A DNA stretch of 64,000 nucleotides from Nocardia rhamnosiphila NBRC 108938. GTDB taxonomy: Bacteria; Actinomycetota; Actinomycetes; Mycobacteriales; Mycobacteriaceae. The stretch lies in NCBI RefSeq assembly GCF_000720425.1, contig NZ_JOAJ01000001.1, forward strand, positions 806,001-870,000, written 5' to 3'. The notes beneath the pieces were generated by a model. That model searched no databases and was not told where the DNA came from. It saw only the letters and a program-made list of their open reading frames with translations. Positions 1 through 8,464 of this stretch are shown here, in pieces. Each line of letters opens with the position of its first letter. Position 1 is the stretch's first letter. Both the position numbers and the translations under genes were made by a program.

Positions 1-138
1 ATCGGCCGGCCGCGCCGGGTGCAGCGCCCGTCATCCACCGGCACACTCATCGGACTTCCCGGCCGGCGACGGATCACGACCGTCGATCATCCGTGCCGCG
101 GCTGATCGCGAGAGCTCACCTACGCCCGGACGCCGGGA

Positions 139-1518
139 TCAGATCCTGGTCGCCGCGAGTGAAAGCAACACCACGTTGAGCGCTGTCACGAGGGCGGCCA
201 CCGACCAGGCCGCCACCGTGGTGAACCGATGGTTGGCGTCGTGACCCATCAGGGTTCGATCGCTGGTGAAGCGAACCAGCGGGACCAGCGCGAACGGTAT
301 GCCGAAGGACAGGATCACTTGGGAGATGATGAGTGCCCGGGTCGGGTCGACTCCGGCGGCCAGGACTGCGAATGCGGGGATCAGTGTGATCAGCCGACGC
401 ACGACCAGCGCTACGTGCCGGTGGAGAAGACCTTGCATGATCATGGCGCCGGCGTAGGCGCCGACCGAGGTCGATGCCACGCCCGAGGCGAGGAGGCCGG
501 TCGCGAGCAGCGCTCCGGCCGCCGGCCCCAGCGCGTCGCCGATTCCGGCGAATGCCGCGTCCAACGAGGTGGCTTCGGTGCGGCCGTGCAGGGTACCGGC
601 GGCCACCAGCAGCATCGCCAGATTGACCGTACCGGCCAGCAGCATGGCCATCCCGACGTCGCTGCGGGTCGCCCGTAGCAGCCGAGCGAGTTCCGAACGA
701 GTCCTCGGATGGCCGTGCCGATCCCGGACCAGCCCGGAGTGCAGATACACCGCGTGGGGCATCACGGTGGCGCCGATTATGGCGGCGGCGAGCACCATGC
801 TCTCGGTCCCGTCGAAACGGGGCACAGCGCCGCCCATCGCGCCGGAAATCGATGGGCGTGCCAGGACCGCACCGGCGAGAAAGCCCAGGGCGATAATGGT
901 GAGCAGGCCTATCGCGGCCCGTTCGAAGGGTTGTTGCCCGAACCGGTTCTGTATCGCCAGCAATATCATCGACGCGATGCCGGTGACGGCACCGCCCACG
1001 ACAGGCGGAAGGCCGAACAAGATGTGCAACGCGATGGCGCCGCCCACCACTTCGGCGATATCGGTCGCCATGGCGACGGTTTCCGCCTGGACCCAGTACG
1101 CCAGCCGCGCCGGGCGGCTTGTATGGCCACGCACCAGCTCCGGCAGCGTCCGGCCGGTGGCCAACCCGAGTTTCGCGGACAGGTACTGCACCAGACCCGC
1201 CACGGCGTCGGCCACGATGATGACCCACACGAGCAGGTACCCGAACCGCGCGCCCGCACTGATGTTGGCAGCGACATTACCGGGATCGACATACGCGATC
1301 GCCGCCACGAAAGCGGGGCCGAGCAGCACCGCCGCCGAGCGAATTCGCACCAGCGTTGCTCGTCGAGACACGAAACCGGCCGTGCCCATGAACCCCGATA
1401 GTACGGTCGGCCGGAGTCGGTGGGTTCGCGCGGCCGCATCGGAGTGATGTTGCCAGCCGCGCGTATCCGATCCATGACCGCGTCGCCCTGGTCGGCGCTC
1501 GTGGCGGTCGGCGGTCAT
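139..1518 (-). CDS. mntH: Nramp-family Mn2+/Fe2+ : H+ symporter
   Basis: A proton-driven divalent metal importer in the cytoplasmic membrane. About ten to eleven hydrophobic segments are visible. The first helix carries the DPGN metal-binding motif (DPGNVAANISAG), and the sixth carries the MPH motif (GATVMPHAVYLHSGL). Both are diagnostic of Mn/Fe Nramp proteins. I chose the ATG at 1518 because a strong GGGGGGAA ribosome site lies just upstream; it gives about 459 residues with a basic cytosolic tail of about 60 residues. An internal ATG at 1389 would give 416 residues and is also possible. The gene is divergent from the SHOCT/P1B-5 ATPase pair, so import and export of transition metals face each other. 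Confidence 0.9.
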   Translation of the reverse strand: MTADRHERRPGRRGHGSDTRGWQHHSDAAARTHRLRPTVLSGFMGTAGFVSRRATLVRIRSAAVLLGPAFVAAIAYVDPGNVAANISAGARFGYLLVWVIIVADAVAGLVQYLSAKLGLATGRTLPELVRGHTSRPARLAYWVQAETVAMATDIAEVVGGAIALHILFGLPPVVGGAVTGIASMILLAIQNRFGQQPFERAAIGLLTIIALGFLAGAVLARPSISGAMGGAVPRFDGTESMVLAAAIIGATVMPHAVYLHSGLVRDRHGHPRTRSELARLLRATRSDVGMAMLLAGTVNLAMLLVAAGTLHGRTEATSLDAAFAGIGDALGPAAGALLATGLLASGVASTSVGAYAGAMIMQGLLHRHVALVVRRLITLIPAFAVLAAGVDPTRALIISQVILSFGIPFALVPLVRFTSDRTLMGHDANHRFTTVAAWSVAALVTALNVVLLSLAATRI

Positions 1519-1740
1519 TCGGTTCCCCCCGGCACCGCCGGTGCGGGCGAAACCGAACAGTTCTCCTGACGGCCGGGTCGATCCCGGTGACGTTGTACCC
1601 GCTGCCGAGGCCCTCGTCCTCTGCCGTGATTCCGGTTCGGGCCGCCAGGGTGAGAGGCAGCGATCCGGTGCGGCGGCGGAGGAGGTTGTCATGAGAACGC
1701 GGAACCCGGTCGTGTGCCGATGGCTCGGTGACGGTGGGGG
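1519..1740. other. Divergent mntH / SHOCT-ATPase intergenic region
   Basis: A 222-bp region between divergent metal genes. It contains GC-rich inverted segments, for example a CCGGG/CCCGG hairpin in the mntH leader near 1580-1600. I could not recognise a yybP-ykoY or other named riboswitch core, and I see no clear palindrome for an MntR or IdeR-like repressor. Confidence 0.3.
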
Positions 1741-2001
1741 ATGGTCGTGGTGATGTGGTACGGCACCGGGATGAGCGGGTGGGGGATCGGGCTGATGGTC
1801 GCCGGCACGGTCCTGTTCTGGGCGCTGGTTGTCTCGGGAACTGTTCTGCTGGTGCGGTATATGGCCTCGTCGGCGACACCGCCACCGAGGGTGTGGGCGA
1901 GTCCGCGACAGGTGCTCGCCGAGCGGTACGCCCGGGGCGAGATCACCGACGACGAGTACGTGCGGCGTATGAAAGTGCTCGATTCACACCCCGATGTCTG
2001 A
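1741..2001 (+). CDS. Small SHOCT-domain membrane protein
   Basis: 86 residues. An N-terminal transmembrane helix (about residues 15-40) is followed by a linker and a C-terminal SHOCT motif (LAERYARGEITDDEYVRRM, about residues 59-77). SHOCT proteins are short membrane-anchored oligomerisation modules and often accompany metal ATPases. The next gene starts inside this one (ATGTCTGA, 8-nt overlap), so the two are probably translated together and this is likely an accessory of the ATPase. Another start at 1753 (MWYGTG) matches the usual beginning of the family. The function is inferred from context only. Confidence 0.8.
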   Translation: MVVVMWYGTGMSGWGIGLMVAGTVLFWALVVSGTVLLVRYMASSATPPPRVWASPRQVLAERYARGEITDDEYVRRMKVLDSHPDV

Positions 2002-4417
2002 ACAGCGGGAGTCGAGGCGTTCCGAGCCGGCCCGCCCGGGAAAGGTGCCGCCGATGGTGACTGAGCGTTCGGTGATCGGCGGGTGGGCCCACGGGGGCCG
2101 GCGGTGGATCGAGCCCGGACTGCTGGTGTCGGTGGCTTCGGCGCTGGCCGGTGGCCTGATCGCCTGGGCAGTCGGCTCGCCGGGTGTTGCCGACGGCTGC
2201 TGGATCGCGGCGACCGTGGTGGCGTTGGTGCCCGCCGTGTGGTGGATGGTGGCCACCATCTCGAAGGGACGTGCGGGGGTCGATGTGATCGCGGTACTGT
2301 CCCTGGTCGGCACCCTGGTGGTCGGGGAGTATCTGGCCGGTGCGTTGATCGCTGTCATGCTGGCGACCGGTCGCACGCTGGACGCCGCCGCGCAGCGGCG
2401 GGCAACCCATGATCTGCGAGCGCTGCTCGAGCATGTCCCGAGATCCGCGCGGCGCCGCTGCGGCAGTGAGGTGACCACGGTCGCGATCGACGACATAGCC
2501 GTCGGTGACATCGTGGTGGTCGCGGCCGGCGAGGTGGTCCCGGTCGACGGGCGGATCATCGGACCACCCGCGGTCTTGGACGAGTCGGTTCTCACCGGTG
2601 AGCCGCTGCAGGTAGAACGCGATATCGGGGAGCCGGTGCGCTCCGGGGTCGTCGATGCCGGTGCGACCTTCGAAATCCGCGCCACCTCGACCGCGCAGGA
2701 CAGCACCTACGCCGGCATCGTGCGACTGGCAGAGCAGGCCGGTGCCGAGAACGCGCCGATAGTGCGTCTGGCCGACCGGTATGCGACCTGGTTCCTGCCA
2801 TTGACCCTACTGATTGCCGCGGGTGCGTGGGTGTTCAGTGGCTCGCTGGTGCGTGCGGTGGCGGTCCTGGTGGTGGCGACACCGTGTCCCTTGCTGTTGG
2901 CCGCGCCGGTGGCAATCGTGTCGGGGCTTTCACGCGCTTCCCGGCAGGGAGTCATCATCCGCAGCGGCGGGGCGCTGGAAAATCTCGGCCACGCGACGAC
3001 TTTGGTGATGGACAAGACCGGCACACTCACCGCCGGTCGACCGGCGGTGACCGATGTGATCGCCGCGCCCGGCGACGACCCGGCCGACGCGCTTCGGCTG
3101 GCGGCCTCGCTCGACCAACTGTCGCCGCATGTGCTGGCCGAAGCGATCGTCACCGAAGCCTTGACTCGCGATCTGGTGCTCTCGCTGCCCTCGGATGTGA
3201 CCGAGCAACCCGGACGAGGAGTGCGGGGTGTCGTGGACGGGCATCGCGTCGAGGTCGGGAAGCTACCGGATACAGCGATCGGCGACCACTGGGCGCGGGC
3301 GGCGCTGAACAGGGCGGCGCTGGACTCGGCGGCTATCTCGTGGATCGTCGTCGACGACCGGCTCACCGCCGCGATAATGCTGCGTGACCCGCTCCGCCGC
3401 CACGCCCCGCGTACGGTGCGTCGCCTGCGCCGAGCCGGGCTCGACCGGCTGGTCATGCTCACCGGCGACCGGCCCGAACCCGCCCGCGAGGTCGCCACCG
3501 TCCTGGGCCTCGACGAGTTGTACGCCGGACAGAGTCCCGCCGACAAAGTTCACGCGGTGCAGCGGGAACGTGACGCCGCGGTCACGGTGATGGTGGGCGA
3601 CGGAGTCAACGACGCACCGGCGCTCGCCGCTGCCACGGTCGGGGTCGCCATGGGCGCGCGCGGCTCGACCGCCTCGTCCGAAGCCGCCGACATCGTGCTG
3701 GCCACCGATCGCCTGGACCGTCTCGCCGACGCGATGGACACCGCGCGCTGGTCGCGCCACATCGCGATCCAGAGCGCAGTGGCCGGTATGAGCTTGTCTC
3801 TGATAGCGATGATCATCGCGGCGCTGGGCCTGCTGCCACCGGCCGCGGGTGCACTGCTGCAAGAAGCCATAGACGTCGCGGTCATCGTCAATGCCTTGCG
3901 CGCGCTACGCGGCAGCCCCGCTGCCCGCGTACAACTGCCTGCCGAAACCGGACGGCTGCTGTACCGCTTCGCGGGTGAACACGACGAACTGCGCGACACC
4001 ATCGGTCTGCTCCGCACCGCCGCCGACCGGCTTGCCCGCCACCCCGACCGGAGGGCGCTGTCCGCAGTGGAAGACGCGCACCGGTTCCTCGTCGATCGCC
4101 TGCTACCACACGAAACGGCCGAAGAAACCCAGCTGTATCCGGCGTTGGCCGGACCGCTGGGGAGCAGCGAAGCCACCGCCACCATGAGCCGGACGCATGC
4201 CGAGATCCAGCGCTTGGCCACCCGTATCGGTACCCATCTCCGACTGGCCCGGGCCACCGGTCATATCGCCACCGACCAGATCGACGACCTACTCGCCTGC
4301 CTCTACGGCCTGCACACCCTGCTGCGACTGCATTTTCTGCAGGAAGAAGAGAACTACTTCACCCTCGCCGACGACGACGCATCATCCCACCCCGCCACAC
4401 CGTCGTTACAGCAATGA
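1994..4417 (+). CDS. P1B-5-type heavy-metal ATPase with C-terminal hemerythrin domain
   Basis: A P-type ATPase of 807 residues that exports transition metals. The actuator loop TGEP is at 201-204, the transmembrane TPC motif at 296-298, the phosphorylation site DKTGTLT at D340, and the hinge GDGVND at 535-540. There is no N-terminal HMA domain. From about residue 655 the protein continues into a four-helix hemerythrin-like domain with candidate iron ligands H663, H706/E710, H735, H774, H780 and E784/E785. TPC in place of CPC plus a C-terminal hemerythrin domain defines the P1B-5 class (known members from Acidothermus and Sinorhizobium Nia handle Ni/Fe). A second start at 2054 has a good GGGAAAGG site; the 1994 start relies on coupling to the SHOCT gene. 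Confidence 0.9.
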   Translation: MSEQRESRRSEPARPGKVPPMVTERSVIGGWAHGGRRWIEPGLLVSVASALAGGLIAWAVGSPGVADGCWIAATVVALVPAVWWMVATISKGRAGVDVIAVLSLVGTLVVGEYLAGALIAVMLATGRTLDAAAQRRATHDLRALLEHVPRSARRRCGSEVTTVAIDDIAVGDIVVVAAGEVVPVDGRIIGPPAVLDESVLTGEPLQVERDIGEPVRSGVVDAGATFEIRATSTAQDSTYAGIVRLAEQAGAENAPIVRLADRYATWFLPLTLLIAAGAWVFSGSLVRAVAVLVVATPCPLLLAAPVAIVSGLSRASRQGVIIRSGGALENLGHATTLVMDKTGTLTAGRPAVTDVIAAPGDDPADALRLAASLDQLSPHVLAEAIVTEALTRDLVLSLPSDVTEQPGRGVRGVVDGHRVEVGKLPDTAIGDHWARAALNRAALDSAAISWIVVDDRLTAAIMLRDPLRRHAPRTVRRLRRAGLDRLVMLTGDRPEPAREVATVLGLDELYAGQSPADKVHAVQRERDAAVTVMVGDGVNDAPALAAATVGVAMGARGSTASSEAADIVLATDRLDRLADAMDTARWSRHIAIQSAVAGMSLSLIAMIIAALGLLPPAAGALLQEAIDVAVIVNALRALRGSPAARVQLPAETGRLLYRFAGEHDELRDTIGLLRTAADRLARHPDRRALSAVEDAHRFLVDRLLPHETAEETQLYPALAGPLGSSEATATMSRTHAEIQRLATRIGTHLRLARATGHIATDQIDDLLACLYGLHTLLRLHFLQEEENYFTLADDDASSHPATPSLQQ

Positions 4418-4875
4418 CCATCGTCGTGAAAAAGGTCGTAGGACGGGTATTTCGCCATCTCCCGTCGGGTCGGCGACCACTCACTACGAGGCAGAACACT
4501 CGCGACCCCGGCGCATTGGTGGTCGTCCACTGCGAATCGGATGACCTCGAGGCCACTGTGACGTCCGCCCACGCGTGCCGAGCACCCGCCCGACCCGGCA
4601 GCGCCCTCGCGCCGGCCCGCCGAGCCCGGCCGGTAGATTCTGCGCACCGCGGCCCGTGAACTGAACGGCCCGGCCGCCTCGAACTCGTGATCCCGCCACC
4701 GATGATCTCTCGGTCCTCGCCCGGGCCGGATGGCCGGACCTGCCTCGCCCGTCCTTCCGGTTGTCGCGGGCCGGACGGCATGCCGACATGCTTGGTCGCC
4801 CGTCCAGGTGAAAGACTGGCCGGGTTCCGCCCGAGGCGGCACGGCACCGGTGGGTGATCCGGCGAAAGGAAGATC
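4418..4875. other. 458-bp intergenic region, no convincing gene
   Basis: The region lies between the ATPase and the lipase. Short open frames on both strands lack ribosome sites and recognisable motifs. The only clear signal is the GAAAGGAAGA ribosome site just before the lipase start. I see no RNA gene or strong hairpin here. Confidence 0.5.
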
Positions 4876-6015
4876 ATGCGGAAATTCGGTACGGCCGCGG
4901 TCACCGCGCTGCTGGCGGCGGCGATCGCCGGGCTGCCCGGCGGGCACGCGGTAGCGGCACCGGGCACCGGCGTCGTCGAATCCGTCGAACCGCTGGCCGC
5001 TCCGGCCGTGCTGCCCGGCTCGGTGGGTTCGGAGCGCATGCTCTATACGACGACCACGGTCGGCGGAGCGCCGACCGTGGCCAGTGCCGCCGTGTACTTC
5101 CCCGCCGGCGCGCCCCCGGCCGGCGGTTGGCCGGTCATCGCCTGGGCGCACGGTACGGTCGGGCTCGGTGATTCCTGCGCCTACAGTGTGGCCGGCCCGG
5201 GCGCCGTGGCACGGGACTGGGCGTACCTGGGTAGATGGCTCGAGCAGGGTTATGCCATCGTCGCCGCCGACTACGCCGGGCTGGGTACTCCCGGCGAGCA
5301 TCCGTACCTGAACGGGGTGGTGGAGGCGCACAATGTCGTCGACGCGGTCCGGGCCGCGTCGGGGCACTATGCCGCACTGTCGAACAAATGGGTCGTGGTC
5401 GGGCAGTCGCAGGGTGGGGGAGCCGCGGTCACCACCGCCCGGTACGCCACCGAATTCGGCGGCCCGGAACTGGACTACCGCGGCGCGGTGGCCACCGGCG
5501 TCCCCGCCTATATCGAGAACATCCTCGCTCTCATGGGACCGGGCGTACCGCCGGTGAAATTGGGCGCACACACCACGGCGTACGCGCTGTACCTGCTCAA
5601 CGGACTGCGCACCACCTATCCCGAGCTGGACATCGAATCCTTGCTCACCGATTCCGGCCGGTACTGGCTGGAACGCGCGCGCACCGAATGCTTGTCCCCG
5701 TTCGGTGACGAGCTGGTGGCCCATGGTGTGGTGATCGGAGACCTCTTCACCCGGCCGTTGGCCGATATTCCGGATCTGCGCGGGCTGCTCACCCGCTATC
5801 TCGGCCTGCCGGAATCCGGCTACGACAAGCCGCTCTTCCTCGGGCAGGGTCTGCTCGACACCGATGTGATCACCCCGGAGACGCTGCGGTTCGCGGCGGT
5901 GCTCGGGGTGAACCGGCAGCCGGTGACGCTGAAGGTGTACCCCACCGATCACGATGGCGCCGTGAACGATTCGTTGCCCGACTCGGTGCCGTTCGTCCGC
6001 GACCTGTTCGCCTGA
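4876..6015 (+). CDS. Secreted alpha/beta-hydrolase, secretory lipase (LIP) family
   Basis: 379 residues with a classical Sec signal peptide (residues 1 to about 28, ending AVAA), so it is exported. The fold carries the nucleophile elbow GQSQGG (S178), a likely acid D328 in GLLDTD and a likely base H359 in TDHDG. This triad order is normal for secretory lipases and esterases. The usual family length is 370-430 residues, so the gene is complete. The start is supported by GAAAGGAAGA seven bases upstream. It probably hydrolyses lipid esters outside the cell; the substrate is unknown. The gene appears monocistronic. Confidence 0.88.
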   Translation: MRKFGTAAVTALLAAAIAGLPGGHAVAAPGTGVVESVEPLAAPAVLPGSVGSERMLYTTTTVGGAPTVASAAVYFPAGAPPAGGWPVIAWAHGTVGLGDSCAYSVAGPGAVARDWAYLGRWLEQGYAIVAADYAGLGTPGEHPYLNGVVEAHNVVDAVRAASGHYAALSNKWVVVGQSQGGGAAVTTARYATEFGGPELDYRGAVATGVPAYIENILALMGPGVPPVKLGAHTTAYALYLLNGLRTTYPELDIESLLTDSGRYWLERARTECLSPFGDELVAHGVVIGDLFTRPLADIPDLRGLLTRYLGLPESGYDKPLFLGQGLLDTDVITPETLRFAAVLGVNRQPVTLKVYPTDHDGAVNDSLPDSVPFVRDLFA

Positions 6016-6146
6016 GTTCCGGCCGTCCGCGCCCGCGGATCCACCCCGCCGGTCAATCGGACTGGCGGACATGGCCTTCCCCCCGTTTGACATCGTCGTC
6101 GCCGGGAATAGCGGGAGCATAGTGTTCCTCGACCCTTGGGATTGCC

Positions 6147-6557
6147 ATGATCATTGTTCTCGGGCTCGTGATCGCCGTCGCGGCGGTTGCCGCCGGTGTC
6201 GCCGGCGTCGCGGCCAATACCAGTGATGTCAATCGGCTGACCAGCGACTTCTCGGTCTTCGATTACCATTTCGCCGGTACCACCGGTGAACTGTTCCTCA
6301 TCGGCATCATCGTCGGTGTCGTCGGTGGGCTAGGAGTGGGTCTCGTCTCCGCCGGTGCGTGGCGATCCACCCGCCGGGGTCTGGAGACCCGCCGTGAACT
6401 GCGGCAGTCGCGTAAGGAGATCGCCGCCGCCCAGCGGGATCTCGCCAAGACCAACGAACCGGCGAAGAAGCCCGCGCCCGCCGCTCCGCCGGCTCCGGCC
6501 TGGTCGATGAGCAAACTGCTGCGCAAGCCGGACAAGAGCGCCGCGACCGCCAAGTAA
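6147..6557 (+). CDS. Two-helix membrane protein with basic C-terminal tail
   Basis: 136 residues. The first helix is at about residues 2-23 and the second at about 48-70. A charged, helical segment follows (ARG/GLU-rich, about 72-100), then an Ala/Pro/Lys-rich tail. The topology suggests both ends are cytoplasmic. I do not recognise a characterised family; similar small envelope proteins are common in mycolic-acid actinobacteria. A DUF6131-like mini-protein follows 49 bp downstream on the same strand, and a strong terminator closes the pair. Confidence 0.7.
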   Translation: MIIVLGLVIAVAAVAAGVAGVAANTSDVNRLTSDFSVFDYHFAGTTGELFLIGIIVGVVGGLGVGLVSAGAWRSTRRGLETRRELRQSRKEIAAAQRDLAKTNEPAKKPAPAAPPAPAWSMSKLLRKPDKSAATAK

Positions 6558-6606
6558 TCCCTGTCCCTCGCCCGGATATCGAATATCGAAACAGAAAGTC
6601 AGTGTC

Positions 6607-6762
6607 ATGATCGTTCTCGGACTTGTTCTGCTCATCGCCGGTTACCTGCTCGGTATCGGCGTGCTCACCACCATCGGCCTCGTTCTGCTCGTAGTCGGCG
6701 CGGTACTGGCCATCGCCGGCTCGGTGGGCCGGCCGGTCGGTGGCCGGCGGCACTATTACTGA
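6607..6762 (+). CDS. 51-residue DUF6131-like hydrophobic protein
   Basis: A short gene of 51 residues, almost entirely two hydrophobic segments (MIVLGLVLLIAGYLLGIG... then a second helix) ending in the basic aromatic tail GGRRHYY. This pattern, two helices and a terminal RRHYY, is typical of the DUF6131 family of actinobacterial mini-membrane proteins, whose function is unknown. Its N-terminus resembles that of the preceding gene (MIIVLGLV against MIVLGLVL), so the two may be related. It is followed by a 21-bp perfect hairpin. Confidence 0.75.
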   Translation: MIVLGLVLLIAGYLLGIGVLTTIGLVLLVVGAVLAIAGSVGRPVGGRRHYY

Positions 6763-6790
6763 CCCCGTCCACCGGCGACTCCATCCAGCG

Positions 6791-6837
6791 GCCGCGGCGG
6801 TGCGGGCGATCCACGGGATCGCCCGCACCGCCGCGGC
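6791..6837. terminator. Strong bidirectional hairpin terminator
   Basis: A perfect 21-bp inverted repeat (6791-6811 and 6817-6837) with a 5-base loop, followed on the plus strand by CTTTCT. It lies between the convergent DUF6131-like and MHYT genes and should end both transcripts. Confidence 0.85.
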
Positions 6838-6879
6838 CTTTCTCGGTGCCGAGACCGAAGCCTTGCGGGATCGGTTCGT

Positions 6880-7665
6880 TCAGCGTGCCGGCCGCCGCTC
6901 GGGTGGCGGGGGGTTCGTCGCGGCCTGGGCGTCGGGTCCGTGGGGATTGGTCAGCGCCATGCTCACGCCGATGAGCAGCACGACGGTGACCACGCTGATG
7001 GCGCCGAGCAGGGGGCCCAGAATCTCCAGTGGCTCGGCACCTTCGGGCGCCGCGGCATCGGGGACCTCGTGCGCGTGCATCGCGGACATGCCGGTGTAGT
7101 GCATCGTCGCCACCGCCGCGGCCATGATCAGCGCCGCGCCCAGGGTGGACGGGATTCCCCACGAGCGCATGCTGAACCACAGCGTCACGGTGGCCGCGAC
7201 CGTGGCGATGACCAGAGACAGCGCTATGCGGGCGGGATCGTATTCGATATGTGCGTCCGTGCGCATCGCGGCCATGCCGGTGTAGTGCATGGCCGAGATG
7301 CCGAGGCCGGTGACGGCACCGCCGGTCAGCAGCGCCGGAAGGCCCGAGCCCGGTGTGGTCACCAGATACAGGCCGATGGCGACCACGCCGATCGAGGTCC
7401 CCGCGCTCAGCAGGGTGAGCGGGACATCGAACCGTATCTGTGCGCCATCTATGGAAAAGCCCAGCATCGCAACGAAATGCATGACCCAGATTCCGGTCCC
7501 GCCGATGGTGATCGCGGCGAGCACCAGCCAGAGCAACCGGCGCCGTCCGTGGCGGGCCTGCCTGGTGCACTGCAATCCGATGGCGCATCCGGTGGCCGAG
7601 AGGAAATACGCGAGGGCGGGCGTCAGCCAGCCGAACGCGAAGTGTTCGAGGTGAAGCATGTCCAT
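6880..7665 (-). CDS. MHYT-domain integral membrane sensor
   Basis: 261 residues, seven predicted transmembrane helices. Three MHYT-type motifs are visible: WVMHFVAML (H63), SAMHYTGMAAM (H127) and ATMHYTGMSAM (H189). The Met and His side chains of this family are proposed to bind copper or sense a diatomic gas at the outer face. No GGDEF, EAL or kinase output domain follows, only a short Pro-rich cytosolic tail, so this is the stand-alone form. A long AT-richer upstream region precedes it. Confidence 0.88.
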   Translation of the reverse strand: MDMLHLEHFAFGWLTPALAYFLSATGCAIGLQCTRQARHGRRRLLWLVLAAITIGGTGIWVMHFVAMLGFSIDGAQIRFDVPLTLLSAGTSIGVVAIGLYLVTTPGSGLPALLTGGAVTGLGISAMHYTGMAAMRTDAHIEYDPARIALSLVIATVAATVTLWFSMRSWGIPSTLGAALIMAAAVATMHYTGMSAMHAHEVPDAAAPEGAEPLEILGPLLGAISVVTVVLLIGVSMALTNPHGPDAQAATNPPPPERRPAR

Positions 7666-8131
7666 CCAACGTTCCGCCGGGAAGCCCGGAGTTTCTGTGT
7701 AGGGCTAAACAGTACGACGCCTGCCTGAATGGTGTGCTGACCATTTGCTTGAAATGCTGTGGTATCAATCACATTCGCGTTATGCGGCGTCTTGATTCCG
7801 CAATATTGCATTGTCTATCTTGCGGATACATTTGCGGGGCGGATTCGCGGCGAAGTAGGCGCCGGGCCTCGGAAAGCCCGATGTCGCCACACTGTTGGAA
7901 GATGCCCGTTGCGTATCCGAGCGAAACACCTTTTTTGGAATGGGTGTGGTTCGGATTTCGGGCTCGCCTGACTACGCCTTTCTCGATGGATGATAACTGA
8001 TCTATAACTGGAACATAACTTCTCGGCGTCGGTTCCGAAATCGGTGAAACGTTTCGGCCGGAGCCGCCGACGGCGAACCCGGCCGCCGGACACGGCGACC
8101 GGATCCGTCTCCGAGGGTCTCGGCGCAGTCG
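7666..8131. other. AT-richer intergenic region upstream of the MHYT gene
   Basis: 466 bp without a supported gene. The segment from about 7690 to 8030 is visibly poorer in G+C than the rest of the window. It holds three exactly phased ATAACT repeats (7993, 8004, 8015). Short open frames at 7734-8000 and 7759-7971 lack coding-like composition. It probably serves as a long promoter or leader for the MHYT gene. Confidence 0.5.
7993..8020 (-). promoter_or_regulatory. Three 11-bp-phased ATAACT (AGTTAT) repeats
   Basis: ATAACT occurs at 7993-7998, 8004-8009 and 8015-8020, spaced exactly 11 bp. Direct hexamers in step with the DNA helix are typical of OmpR/PhoP-family regulators. The nearest gene in the right direction is the MHYT gene about 330 bp away. 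The regulator is unknown. Confidence 0.4.
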
Positions 8132-8332
8132 TCACCGCTGCGGCGCGCCCTCACATTTCATCAGTTCCGACGCGGACGTGACCCGGGAGTCGAACACCGT
8201 CCACAGCGATCCGTCCGTCAACCGCCGTAGGACGAACCGGTACTTGCCATAGCACGCCCGCGAGGCCGTCGTCAGACGAGTCTTTCCCACCACTCGGTAG
8301 GGATATCCGTCGATGCGCACTGTCGGGTTCAT
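8132..8332 (-). CDS. Small hypothetical protein, two-component-regulated promoter
   Basis: 66 residues from the ATG at 8332, chosen because AAAGGGGAG lies eight bases upstream. The protein is basic, soluble and begins MNPTVRIDGYPYRVVG; it has single cysteines in the middle and near the C-terminus. The pattern suggests a small beta-rich domain; no family is recognised. The interest lies upstream: the promoter (8373-8432) matches, in spacing and in part in sequence, that of the PepSY gene beside the sensor kinase at 24.3-26.5 kb. So it is probably a target of that two-component system. Confidence 0.7.
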   Translation of the reverse strand: MNPTVRIDGYPYRVVGKTRLTTASRACYGKYRFVLRRLTDGSLWTVFDSRVTSASELMKCEGAPQR

Positions 8333-8372
8333 GATCTTTTCTCCCCTTTCGCCGTTGTCGGTCATCGGCGGC

Positions 8373-8432
8373 CACTGTGGCAGGGAGGTCCTGAAGCCAC
8401 GCTGAAGCGGCCTGAAGGCCGCTTCAGGAAGC
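8373..8432 (-). promoter_or_regulatory. Triple-CTTCAG promoter module (copy 1)
   Basis: Read on the minus strand: GCTTCCTGAA, 5 nt, CTTCAG, 4 nt, CTTCAG, 5 nt, CTTCAG, 8 nt, TGCCACAGTG. The module ends 40 bp before the start codon of the 66-residue gene. The same module, with identical spacings over 60 bp, precedes the PepSY gene at 26551-26610. It is probably the binding site of the OmpR-type regulator encoded at 25855-26532. Confidence 0.75.
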
Positions 8433-8464
8433 GGGGAAGCTGCCGGTCGGAGTTGCTGTCGAGG

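Noticed and set aside
1..138. The end of a gene entering from the left
   Set aside because: No frame continues with recognisable protein sequence, so nothing is called.
1519..1740. A manganese riboswitch (yybP-ykoY) in the mntH leader
   Set aside because: The position would fit, but I could not find the conserved core sequence, so only a structured leader is noted.
4418..4875. Small genes in the gap before the lipase
   Set aside because: Several short frames exist on both strands, but none has a ribosome site, domain or coding-like pattern.
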